Shown: one piece after another, positions 1-6,102 of the stretch
Position numbering within the stretch: the first letter of the stretch is position 1
Layout of the letters: every line of letters starts with the position of its first letter
From: Bacteroidales bacterium
GTDB taxonomy: Bacteria; Bacteroidota; Bacteroidia; Bacteroidales; Marinilabiliaceae
Assembly: GCA_900766825.1 (NCBI GenBank)
Contig: CAAFWU010000084.1
Span: 1 to 6,131, forward strand
Length of the DNA stretch: 6,131 bases
Direction of reading: 5' to 3'
The notes under the pieces: generated by a model
Databases searched by the model: none
What the model was told of the DNA's origin: nothing
The model's input: the letters and a program-made list of their open reading frames with translations, nothing else
Program-made: the position numbers and the translations under genes

Positions 1-260
1 ACAGCAATGAACAAGATGAAACTCAAGAAACTCAAGTCCACACCTTCTATCAGTACATCTGCTGCCAAAACTTTTGTCTGAAGCAAGTAGTTTATTGGTA
101 GTGTTACTGCCAACACAAAGATTACGGCAATACCCAATCCCAATGCTGTCTTCACATTCTTCGACACGGCCAAATACGAGCACATGCCCAAGAATAATGC
201 GAATATCATGTTGTCCACAAATATCGAGCGGACGAACAAGCTTACTAATGAATTATCCAT
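1..260 (-). CDS. nqrE: Na+-NQR subunit E, N-terminal part (cut by window edge)
   Basis: Membrane subunit E of the Na+-translocating NADH:quinone reductase. The gene starts at ATG 260-258 and leaves the window after 86 codons of a usual length near 200. The visible protein begins MDNSLVSLFVRSIFVDN and continues with LGMCSYLAVSKNVKTALG and later VEGVDLSFLSF, which match the NqrE family throughout. Cys27 in the LGMC motif corresponds to Vibrio cholerae Cys26, one of four cysteines that hold the 2Fe-2S cluster between NqrD and NqrE in the membrane. The second NqrE cysteine lies outside the window. Two hydrophobic helices are visible, at about residues 18-33 and 39-60. It follows nqrD by 24 nt in the same operon, with an A-rich leader (AGAATAAGAA) before the ATG instead of a Shine-Dalgarno box. 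The related Rnf subunit RnfA is less likely, because the neighbours are NqrA, NqrB and NqrC. Confidence 0.96.
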   Translation of the reverse strand, partial: MDNSLVSLFVRSIFVDNMIFALFLGMCSYLAVSKNVKTALGLGIAVIFVLAVTLPINYLLQTKVLAADVLIEGVDLSFLSFILFIA

Positions 261-284
261 TTCTTATTCTCGATATCTGTGTTC

Positions 285-920
285 TTATTTCTCTTGAAGA
301 TCCTTATCGTGTGCACGCTCCCACCATACAATGCAAGCCACAACAATAAGTGCCATTGCAGGCATCAACATCATACCATTGTTCTGGTAGCCTGCTTCTT
401 GCAGCCACTCCCAGTTCAGTACGTTGAAACCAAGCAATGTACCCTGACCCAACAACTCGCGGAAGAAGGCAACTATTACCAATATCTTGGCATAGCCCAA
501 GCCTGAGCCCAAACCATCAAGCAGCGAAGGCCATGGCTTGTTTGTCATTGCAAAGGCCTCCAAGCGACCCATCAAGATACAGTTGGTAATAATCAATCCC
601 ACATACACCGACAACTCCTTCGATACATCGAATGCAAATGCCTTAAGTATTTGGTTCACTATTGTCACCAACGATGCCACCACAACCAACTGTACTATGA
701 TGCGTATGCGCATAGGTATAGTGTTGCGGAGCAATGAGATTATCACGTTTGCCATGGCCACGATGACTACCACCGCAAGACCCATGACCAAGGCTGGCTT
801 CAACTGTGCCGTTACCGCCAATGCCGAGCATATGCCCAACACCTGTACGGTCACTGGGTTGTTTTTCCCCAGTGGCTGCAAGAATGCCTCCTTGTTTTTC
901 TTAGAAAAGAGTTCGCTCAT
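285..920 (-). CDS. nqrD: Na+-NQR subunit D
   Basis: Integral membrane subunit D of Na+-NQR, 211 residues, close to the family's usual 208-210. It pairs with NqrE in an inverted arrangement and shares the intramembrane 2Fe-2S cluster that takes electrons from NqrF towards the FMN of NqrC. Cys31 (VLGICSALAV) and Cys114 (IITNCILMGR) correspond to V. cholerae Cys29 and Cys112, the two NqrD cluster ligands, so both are present. Other family blocks are NNPVTVQVLG at 20-29, MRIRIIVQL at 70-78 and LGSGLGYAKI near 138-147. About six hydrophobic helices fill most of the protein. The C-terminus is charged (WWERAHDKDLQEK). ATG 920-918 is the only possible start, because an in-frame TAG lies two codons upstream. 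Gaps are 27 nt to nqrC and 24 nt to nqrE. The related RnfE is excluded by operon context. Confidence 0.97.
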   Translation of the reverse strand: MSELFSKKNKEAFLQPLGKNNPVTVQVLGICSALAVTAQLKPALVMGLAVVVIVAMANVIISLLRNTIPMRIRIIVQLVVVASLVTIVNQILKAFAFDVSKELSVYVGLIITNCILMGRLEAFAMTNKPWPSLLDGLGSGLGYAKILVIVAFFRELLGQGTLLGFNVLNWEWLQEAGYQNNGMMLMPAMALIVVACIVWWERAHDKDLQEK

Positions 921-947
921 ATTCTATTTTTTCTGAGGGCGTACCTC

Positions 948-1646
948 CTACTTTGTTAAAAACTTTTCGTAGCTCAACATGTTGTTTCTCAACATGTCAT
1001 TTACGCCAGTCGAGGTTATTGTACCGCCTGATATGGCGTCTACCTGCTCCTGACCCTCGGCGCTGAGACCTTTTTTCAACACTGCTACAGATACCACTGC
1101 ACCCTCGGCATTCTTTATATGCTTGCCTTCAAAGGGTTTGCGGAACTTCTCTGTCACAATCTCGGCTCCCAAACCTGGAGTCTCACTCTCGTGTGCAAAG
1201 AAGATACCGTAAATGGTGCTCTTGTCTTCATTCAGACCTATGTAGCCCCAAATACCGCCCCACAATCCGTTGCCCTTCAAAGGCAATACGTATTTGGTCG
1301 CTCCGTCTACTTCACATACGTATACGGGCAAGTTCTCTTCGTTGCTCAACTTCTTGAAGTCTACCTCGAAGCCATCCTTGCCGCTCTGCTCATTGCAATC
1401 TTTGTCCAGAACCAATGCTTGCTTTACGTATTTGGCGTAGTCTGCATCTGCATCCTCACTTGTTATGTTCAGTGCAGCCAGTATCTGAGCCTTTTTGTCA
1501 AGCATTTCGTTTGCATCCTGTCTATCCTTCAACGAGCTCGAGATGAACGACAGGAGGAAAGCTACCACGATGACGAGCACGGCTGCATATATCAACGTGT
1601 AGGCGTTGCTGTTGGTCGACAACCCTTTCTTTTGTTCGTTTGCCAT
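948..1646 (-). CDS. nqrC: Na+-NQR subunit C, covalent FMN carrier
   Basis: Subunit C of Na+-NQR, 232 residues, somewhat shorter than the V. cholerae protein of about 257. One transmembrane anchor is visible at about residues 15-38 (YTLIYAAVLVIVVAFLLSFI). The rest is a soluble, periplasm-facing FMN-binding domain. Near the C-terminus, DAISGGTITSTG at 203-214 is the site recognised by the flavin transferase ApbE, and Thr209 is the expected threonine that carries FMN through a phosphoester bond. The local sequence is SGGT where the textbook Vibrio motif is SGAT. The block ETPGLGAEI near 154-162 is also typical of the family. In the complex it passes electrons from the NqrD/E cluster to the FMN of NqrB. 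The gene starts 14 nt after nqrB behind an A-rich leader (GACGAAAA) without a Shine-Dalgarno box. A 200-codon open frame on the opposite strand (1119-1721) is a shadow. Confidence 0.97.
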   Translation of the reverse strand: MANEQKKGLSTNSNAYTLIYAAVLVIVVAFLLSFISSSLKDRQDANEMLDKKAQILAALNITSEDADADYAKYVKQALVLDKDCNEQSGKDGFEVDFKKLSNEENLPVYVCEVDGATKYVLPLKGNGLWGGIWGYIGLNEDKSTIYGIFFAHESETPGLGAEIVTEKFRKPFEGKHIKNAEGAVVSVAVLKKGLSAEGQEQVDAISGGTITSTGVNDMLRNNMLSYEKFLTK

Positions 1647-1660
1647 TTTTCGTCAGTTGT

Positions 1661-2809
1661 TTATTTTGATGCTATTGCACGTTTCTTCCTGCGGCTTACA
1701 TTCTGCTCCACAACAATGTAGTCAATCAGAGGAGCCATGGTGTTCATGAACAAAATGGCAAGCATCATTCCCTCAGGATAACCTGGGTTCAATACGCGTA
1801 CCACAATGGCCACAAAACCAATCAGCAAACCATATATGTATTTTCCTACCTCGGTGCGGCATGAGGTCACAGGGTCGGTCGCCATAAATACTGCACCAAA
1901 GCAGAAACCACCGTATACCAAGTGATCATACCATGGCAACTGAGCTATGCTAGTCTCTGGACCAAAGGTGTTGAAGCACCATGCGGTCAAGGCACCACCT
2001 ACAAATACAGAAAGCATTGTCTTCCAGCTTGCCACGCCTGTCCACAACAAGAAGATGGCACCAAGCAGTATGCACAATGCCGAGGTCTCACCAATTGATC
2101 CTGGTATCCAGCCCATAAAGGCATCGTAGAAATCTACGTAGCTACCTCCGTTGGCCTGAGAGAGGGCGGTAGCACCAGTAAAGCCGTCAACCATCTGCTC
2201 TGAACCATAGTACCATACAGTGTCGCCAGACATCTTAGATGGATAGGCAAAGAACAAGAAAGCTCGTGCAATAAGTGCAGGGTTCCAAATGTTCATACCT
2301 GTGCCGCCAAAGACCTCCTTTGCAAATATTACAGAGAAGGCTGTTGCTATGGCCACCATCCACAAGGGCACCCCTGCGGGCAATACCAAGGGAATAAGCA
2401 AACCTGTGGCCAAGAAGCCCTCGTTCACCTGCTCGCCGCGTATCTGTGCGGTGGCAAACTCTATGCCCAAGCCCACAATGTAGCTCACAACAACCATAGG
2501 CAAGAAGATGTACAGTCCGTGAAGGAAACTGTCCAATACCGATGGCTCTCCTATGCCTATTGATTGGAAGTACTGATAACCTGAATTCCAAATGCCAAAT
2601 ATGGTGGCTGGAATCAGTGCGACGATTACCATCGAGATCACTCGCTTTAGGTCTACTCCGTCGCGTACGTGAACACCGCCCTCGTTAGTCGTACCAGGTG
2701 CAAAAAGGAAGCTCTCGAACGCCTCAAACGTCGACTGGAACTTCTCGTATTTGCCACCCTTCTCAAAGTTGGGCTTCACGCTGTCCAAGTAATTTCTTAA
2801 CGCTTTCAA
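1661..2809 (-). CDS. nqrB: Na+-NQR subunit B, covalent FMN and riboflavin carrier
   Basis: Large membrane subunit B of Na+-NQR, 382 residues (V. cholerae about 415), the core of quinone reduction and Na+ transport. Family blocks in order are an N-terminal cytoplasmic segment (about 1-50), hydrophobic helices from about residue 55, VFGGTGMNIWNPALIARAFL at 166-185, and the ApbE flavinylation motif DGFTGAT at 208-214, with Thr214 as the FMN-bearing residue. Further C-terminal are MATDPVTSCRTEVGKYIYG and LNPGYPEGMMLAILFMN, both strongly conserved. The start is TTG at 2809-2807. No ATG is available in frame before residue 60, an in-frame TAA lies five codons upstream, and the resulting N-terminus (MKALRNYLDSVKPNFEKGG) agrees with remembered Bacteroides NqrB proteins. 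A GTG at codon 11 would remove that conserved segment. The gene sits 46 nt after nqrA, with a small hairpin between them, and 14 nt before nqrC. Confidence 0.97.
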   Translation of the reverse strand: MKALRNYLDSVKPNFEKGGKYEKFQSTFEAFESFLFAPGTTNEGGVHVRDGVDLKRVISMVIVALIPATIFGIWNSGYQYFQSIGIGEPSVLDSFLHGLYIFLPMVVVSYIVGLGIEFATAQIRGEQVNEGFLATGLLIPLVLPAGVPLWMVAIATAFSVIFAKEVFGGTGMNIWNPALIARAFLFFAYPSKMSGDTVWYYGSEQMVDGFTGATALSQANGGSYVDFYDAFMGWIPGSIGETSALCILLGAIFLLWTGVASWKTMLSVFVGGALTAWCFNTFGPETSIAQLPWYDHLVYGGFCFGAVFMATDPVTSCRTEVGKYIYGLLIGFVAIVVRVLNPGYPEGMMLAILFMNTMAPLIDYIVVEQNVSRRKKRAIASK

Positions 2810-2840
2810 AATATGATGTTTTTAAAAGAATAGCTTTTTC

Positions 2841-2860
2841 GATAGCCAACACTCGCTATC
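2841..2860 (-). repeat. Inverted repeat (hairpin) at the nqrA-nqrB junction
   Basis: On the transcribed minus strand, GATAGC is followed by an 8-nt loop (GAGTGTTG) and its perfect complement GCTATC. The nqrA stop codon TAG lies inside the left arm. A further GCTATTC at 2834-2828 offers an alternative weaker partner. The six-base stem is short and is not followed directly by a U-run, so it does not look like a full terminator. It could protect or tune the mRNA between the two cistrons, or be chance. Confidence 0.4.
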
Positions 2861-4199
2861 CTACCTCTTCCTGCATCAACGCCAATCCGTTGCGCAGTAT
2901 ACGCTGAACTGGCAATTTTGAGGTGCTTACAAACTCACAGAGTGCCATGTCCTCCTCTACCACCTCGTAGATGCCCAACTCTATCATCCTGTCTATATTC
3001 TTAGACATGATAGCTATCAACAACTGCTCGGGGTAGATGTCCATTGGGAACACGCGCTCCATCTCACCGCTCACCACAATAGCGCGCTGCTCGCCGTGAG
3101 TGTTAGTGTCCAATGTGTACTCTTTCTTGCCCATCAACCAACTGAAGAAGGTGCGAGAAGCAGAAAATTTGTTCAAACCTGGGGTTATCCAACCAAAGAA
3201 CTCGGGTTTGTTACCCTCGGGTATCACACTCAACTGGCTGTCGTAGTAACCTACAAAGCCCTCCTCTGCAACCGTCGTACCTGTCAGAACGTTGCCAGAT
3301 ATTATGCGAGTGTTATCCGTGTTTATGTTGTTAGACGTCAAGCTCTTAACCTGTGCTCCCAACGTTGTGCGATAGTATGCTGGGCGTTTAACCTCAGATC
3401 CAACCAACACAACAACTCGAGAAAAGTCCAACTTACCCTCGGCAAATATCTTACCGATAGCCACAACCTCTTGAGGCTGTATCGTCAGAACCTTCTCGCC
3501 TGCGTTTATAGGGCTCACATGGTTAATCTGAACTCCTACACAACCTGCAGGGTGTGCTCCACTGAAGACTGTAACGGTAGCATTCTTTACCTCTGTGAAT
3601 GTCTTCGAGGCTCCATTGCTATGTACACCAACGTATACTGGCGCAATCTTGGCCAGCACGTCAATGCCTGCTTGAAAACTTGCCTCGTTGCCGCGAATAA
3701 TGTAGTCGTAGTCTGGTGCCAATGGCGCTGTGTCAAAGGTCGATACAAAGATGCCTTTGAACTCTGCTGATGGATCAGCCACAATGTTGTAGGGACGCTG
3801 ACGGAAGTAGGTCCATGCGCCCGTTTCCAACAACTTCTCTATCACCTGCTCCTTGCTGGCCGACTTCACGTCAAGACCGCCAACTTCCACAGGCTGGGGT
3901 GCCTGGCTCGCACGAACAGTCACTGCCTGTATTGCGCGACGTGCACCGCGTACCACTGCTTCTACTGTACCGCTCACGGGCGACACGAATTTAATCTCGG
4001 GATGCTGCTTATCAGTAAACAGCACATCACCAGCCTGCACACTCGCGCCCTCCTTTACCTCCATCTTGGGCTTTATGCCACAGAAATCGGTTGGCTTAAG
4101 TGCGTAAAGCTCAGGCTCCGATGCCTGTCCATACACCGTTTCGGCTTTGCCTTTTAGGCGTATGTCGAGGCCCTTCCTCAGTTTTATTACGTCAGACAT
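2856..4199 (-). CDS. nqrA: Na+-NQR subunit A
   Basis: Peripheral cytoplasmic subunit A of Na+-NQR, 447 residues, practically the same length as V. cholerae NqrA (446). It has no transmembrane segment and sits on the NqrB side of the complex; in biochemical work it has been linked to quinone binding. The N-terminus is IKLRKGLDIRLKGKA at 5-19, followed by a biotinyl-carrier-like, RnfC-related domain with KPKMEVKEGASVQAGDVLF at 43-61 and SPVSGTVE at 73-80. The family signature FSGAHPAG is at 212-219. The C-terminal blocks FPMDIYPEQLL at 384-394 and EEDMALCEFV at 415-424 are also diagnostic. ATG 4199-4197 gives an N-terminus that aligns with the family. It is the first gene of the operon, and its stop overlaps the hairpin before nqrB. 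No Shine-Dalgarno box is visible; the leader is A-rich. Two plus-strand frames across it (3096-3770 and 3853-4107) are shadows. Confidence 0.97.
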   Translation of the reverse strand: MSDVIKLRKGLDIRLKGKAETVYGQASEPELYALKPTDFCGIKPKMEVKEGASVQAGDVLFTDKQHPEIKFVSPVSGTVEAVVRGARRAIQAVTVRASQAPQPVEVGGLDVKSASKEQVIEKLLETGAWTYFRQRPYNIVADPSAEFKGIFVSTFDTAPLAPDYDYIIRGNEASFQAGIDVLAKIAPVYVGVHSNGASKTFTEVKNATVTVFSGAHPAGCVGVQINHVSPINAGEKVLTIQPQEVVAIGKIFAEGKLDFSRVVVLVGSEVKRPAYYRTTLGAQVKSLTSNNINTDNTRIISGNVLTGTTVAEEGFVGYYDSQLSVIPEGNKPEFFGWITPGLNKFSASRTFFSWLMGKKEYTLDTNTHGEQRAIVVSGEMERVFPMDIYPEQLLIAIMSKNIDRMIELGIYEVVEEDMALCEFVSTSKLPVQRILRNGLALMQEEVG

Positions 4200-4381
4200 T
4201 TGTTAAGAGATGAATGTTTGTTTTTATCTTGTTTCACCATGCTTGCTGTCTCTATCGCATACATGGCCGCTTTTTCTTTAACCTTTTGCCTTCCTCCAAA
4301 CGCTTTTGCCGCTCGCTTTCTCCATTCCTCCCAATTGCCTACTTCACCTAACAAAACAACAAGACACGGCAGGAATCGCTG

Positions 4382-4412
4382 TTGCTTCCTACCGTTTCTA
4401 TCACTAACTTTG
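4382..4412 (+). promoter_or_regulatory. Bacteroidetes-type promoter for the plug gene
   Basis: TTG at 4382-4384, a 20-nt spacer, then TAACTTTG at 4405-4412. This fits the primary sigma-factor consensus of Bacteroidetes (TTTG near -33, TAnnTTTG near -7); the -7 box matches exactly, while the -33 box has only three of its four bases. Transcription would begin a few bases downstream, around 4417, giving a leader of about 125 nt before ATG 4542, or about 75 nt before ATG 4491. It is the only exact -7 match I found in the divergent region on either strand. Confidence 0.5.
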
Positions 4413-4467
4413 TATTGTAAGCCATGGTTCTACAGTCTCTTGGTTACTTGCAAGCACTCTTTAACCA

Positions 4468-4486
4468 ACATTTGATATCCAAATGT
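4468..4486 (+). repeat. 7-bp inverted repeat in the plug-gene leader
   Basis: ACATTTG at 4468-4474 and CAAATGT at 4480-4486 are perfect complements around a 5-nt spacer (ATATC). In the plus-strand mRNA this could form a small AU-rich hairpin. As DNA it has the shape of a dimeric repressor or activator site, about 50 bp downstream of the predicted transcription start. It lies directly before the upstream ATG at 4491 and 55 nt before the preferred ATG at 4542. Confidence 0.4.
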
Positions 4487-4541
4487 CGTTATGCTTGTCG
4501 GCTTTAGACTTTTTTACCATGCAAAGAAAGCTATATTTAAG

Positions 4542-5903
4542 ATGAAAAGCCAATATTTAAAGAAAAAATTCTTTAATAGAACTTTACTTGACGCTTTTAG
4601 CGCTCTATTCAACTCATTTCTCATATATATAACATCTGTTCTTAACGTCTCCATCGTTTCGGCTCAGATCCCCCAATTCTGTGCCTCAGACGTTCATAGC
4701 GTAGAGTTCCGTCATGCCAATCTCACCGACCGATCCTCCAGTTCCGTCCCACAACTTGTCGTCTGCCATCTTTCCATTCCAGAGATTCTTAGCCTCGATT
4801 TCGATATCATCAATCGCGAACAGCTCCAATTGGCCTACTCCTTTGCCCACTTCAACGCTGATTGGTCCCCTTCCGACCTCATGGAAATGGAGTTTGTCTC
4901 TGGTTTCAATAAAGTATATGGATCCGAAACCGTCTCACTCTCTTTCAATACCCTTACCCCCTATGCCCATTATCATCTCGATATCTCCACAGCCCCCCTC
5001 CTCGTATCTGGAAACTATATGCTCCAAATTCGCACAGTAGATGACGATGCCCTAATCCTCAGCCTCCCCCTTTGGGTCTCCGAGGACGTCTGCGGCATCC
5101 AATCCCGTATCCTTCAACAAGACGGCACCCAAACCGTCCAATTCTCCGTCATCTGGCCCAACCATGGAATCTTAAACCCAGAGCAAGAATTGCACATCTC
5201 CGTCTGGCAAAACAAACGCCTCGATGACATTCGTCAAGCCTCCTCACCAACCTTCATCCGCCCCGACGAAATAGTTTACCTTACAGCCCCCGAACTCACT
5301 TTCTGCCCTGGAGCAGAATGGCGTTGGCTCGACACCCGCAGCGTAAAATACGTGACCATGAAGAATGCCCATATCCAATACATTGACCCATTCTATCATT
5401 TCACCCTCCCCACCGACCTTCCAAACAGAGCCTACACATTCCGCAAAGATTTCAATGGTGGTCAATGGTTCGAAAACAAAGATCGACACATCGAAGACCC
5501 AACCATAGCCGCCGAATACGTAATGGCCCATCTATCCTTCCTCCCCACCGACCCCAACATGCTCTCCACACACAATATATATGTTATAGGTGATGCCGCA
5601 GGCTGGGAACCAAGTTCCCAAAACCTACTCTCTCCCGATTATGAAACAGGCCTCTTTCAAGGTCAACTTATAGTCAAGCAAGGTCTCCACAACTATCAAT
5701 ACGTAGCAACCCCCCAATCCCCCAAATCTCAACATTCACACATAGCCCACCCCACCTTCGCAGAAACCGAAGGATGCTTCATTGAAACCGAAAACGACTA
5801 TTTCATTGCCGTCTACGCCCGTTGCCCAGGTCAAACCTACGATCACCTTCTATCTCTAAAGATCCATAACACCCTAAAAACCCCCGACTCCTTTATAAAG
5901 TAA
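4542..5903 (+). CDS. Type IX secretion system plug protein (DUF5103 family)
   Basis: Probable periplasmic plug protein of the type IX secretion system, which closes the periplasmic opening of the outer-membrane translocon SprA (Sov) when it is empty. With ATG 4542 it has 453 residues, near the family's usual size. It starts with a basic n-region and a hydrophobic core (about 21-41), with likely signal peptidase I cleavage after Ala41 (VSA|QIPQ). Family blocks follow: HFNADWSPSDL at 103-113, SGNYMLQI at 156-163, NPEQEL at 212-217, PGAEWRWLDTRSVKY at 256-270, KDFNGGQW at 302-309, IYVIGDAAGW at 346-355, KQGLHNYQYV at 379-388 and ENDYFIAVYAR at 417-427. An alternative ATG at 4491 adds 17 residues and would place a long extension before the signal peptide. 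Third codon positions are rich in C and Leu is mostly CTC/CTT, unlike the TTG-rich nqr genes. The family assignment rests on remembered motifs; the gene is transcribed away from nqrA. Confidence 0.88.
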   Translation: MKSQYLKKKFFNRTLLDAFSALFNSFLIYITSVLNVSIVSAQIPQFCASDVHSVEFRHANLTDRSSSSVPQLVVCHLSIPEILSLDFDIINREQLQLAYSFAHFNADWSPSDLMEMEFVSGFNKVYGSETVSLSFNTLTPYAHYHLDISTAPLLVSGNYMLQIRTVDDDALILSLPLWVSEDVCGIQSRILQQDGTQTVQFSVIWPNHGILNPEQELHISVWQNKRLDDIRQASSPTFIRPDEIVYLTAPELTFCPGAEWRWLDTRSVKYVTMKNAHIQYIDPFYHFTLPTDLPNRAYTFRKDFNGGQWFENKDRHIEDPTIAAEYVMAHLSFLPTDPNMLSTHNIYVIGDAAGWEPSSQNLLSPDYETGLFQGQLIVKQGLHNYQYVATPQSPKSQHSHIAHPTFAETEGCFIETENDYFIAVYARCPGQTYDHLLSLKIHNTLKTPDSFIK

Positions 5904-5960
5904 CCCACCACCCCAAAAAGTCTTGTCCCTCTATAGAAGAGGTCGCCCACACATCAGTCA

Positions 5961-5986
5961 GCACACCCTTACCCCCACGGGTGTGC
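5961..5986 (+). repeat. 8-bp GC-rich inverted repeat downstream of plug gene
   Basis: GCACACCC at 5961-5968 pairs perfectly with GGGTGTGC at 5979-5986 across a 10-nt loop (TTACCCCCAC). It lies 57 nt after the plug stop codon. A T-run is missing on both sides, so it could stop or protect the mRNA end but is not a standard intrinsic terminator. Its right arm overlaps the first two bases of the first direct-repeat copy. Confidence 0.5.
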
Positions 5987-6013
5987 CCGCACCCTCCAAA
6001 TAAGAGTCAGGTA
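5985..6013. repeat. Direct repeat, copy 1
   Basis: A 29-nt segment beginning GCCCGCACCCTCC and ending GGTA recurs at 6103-6131. The copies differ by one C in the C-run, one A in the following AAATAAGAG / AAATAGAG, and a C/A change in GTCAGG / GTAAGG. The equal lengths and ordered match across the whole segment argue against chance. Confidence 0.6.
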
Positions 6014-6031
6014 GTGATCTTGTAGCGCAGC

Positions 6032-6047
6032 GGGCGCGACCGCGCCC
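6032..6047. repeat. Very GC-rich palindrome GGGCGCG-AC-CGCGCCC
   Basis: Seven perfectly complementary bases on each side of a 2-nt centre, which as RNA would give a 6-bp all-GC stem with a GACC tetraloop. On the plus strand it is followed by CACCCCT and then A8. On the minus strand the T8 run precedes the hairpin, so it is not a standard intrinsic terminator in either direction. It lies between the two direct-repeat copies. Confidence 0.5.
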
Positions 6048-6102
6048 ACCCCTAAAAAAAACAAAGCAGAACAAGTCAGTTCTCCCGTAACACATTTGTC
6101 GC

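Larger units (their letters stand above)
4200..4541. other. Divergent intergenic region between nqrA and the plug gene
   Basis: This 342-bp stretch separates two diverging genes. It contains a plus-strand promoter candidate (4382-4412) and a 7-bp inverted repeat (4468-4486), listed separately. I found no exact TAnnTTTG box on the minus strand for the nqr operon, so its promoter is unplaced. A 91-codon plus-strand frame (4200-4475) starts immediately beside the nqrA start codon, resembles no family I know, and I do not call it a gene. On the minus strand the region is purine-rich between about 4200 and 4350 and contains a short open frame, discussed under findings. Confidence 0.7.

Noticed and set aside
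942..948. Strong Shine-Dalgarno-like GGAGGT upstream of nqrD
   Set aside because: It overlaps the nqrC stop and lies about 21 nt before the nqrD ATG, too far for a ribosome binding site. The organism's other starts lack such boxes.
1119..1721. 200-codon plus-strand open frame opposite nqrC
   Set aside because: It lies antisense to clearly conserved nqrC, has a Cys/Val/Leu-rich composition typical of a reversed frame, and matches no family.
3096..3770. 224-codon plus-strand open frame opposite nqrA
   Set aside because: It is antisense to conserved nqrA sequence; its length reflects low stop density in the complement of that gene.
285..4199. Rnf complex in place of Na+-NQR
   Set aside because: The operon carries NqrA and NqrC-type subunits in the order A-B-C-D-E, NqrA has its own family signatures, and no RnfB or RnfC ferredoxin-type cysteine clusters are present.
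4200..4475. 91-codon plus-strand frame in the intergenic region
   Set aside because: It starts on the base next to the nqrA start codon, its composition follows the pyrimidine-rich strand, it has no recognised domain, and its end runs past the plug promoter.
6032..6061. Intrinsic terminator at the GC palindrome plus A8 run
   Set aside because: On the plus strand the hairpin is followed by A, not T. On the minus strand the T-run comes before the stem. Neither direction has the standard order.
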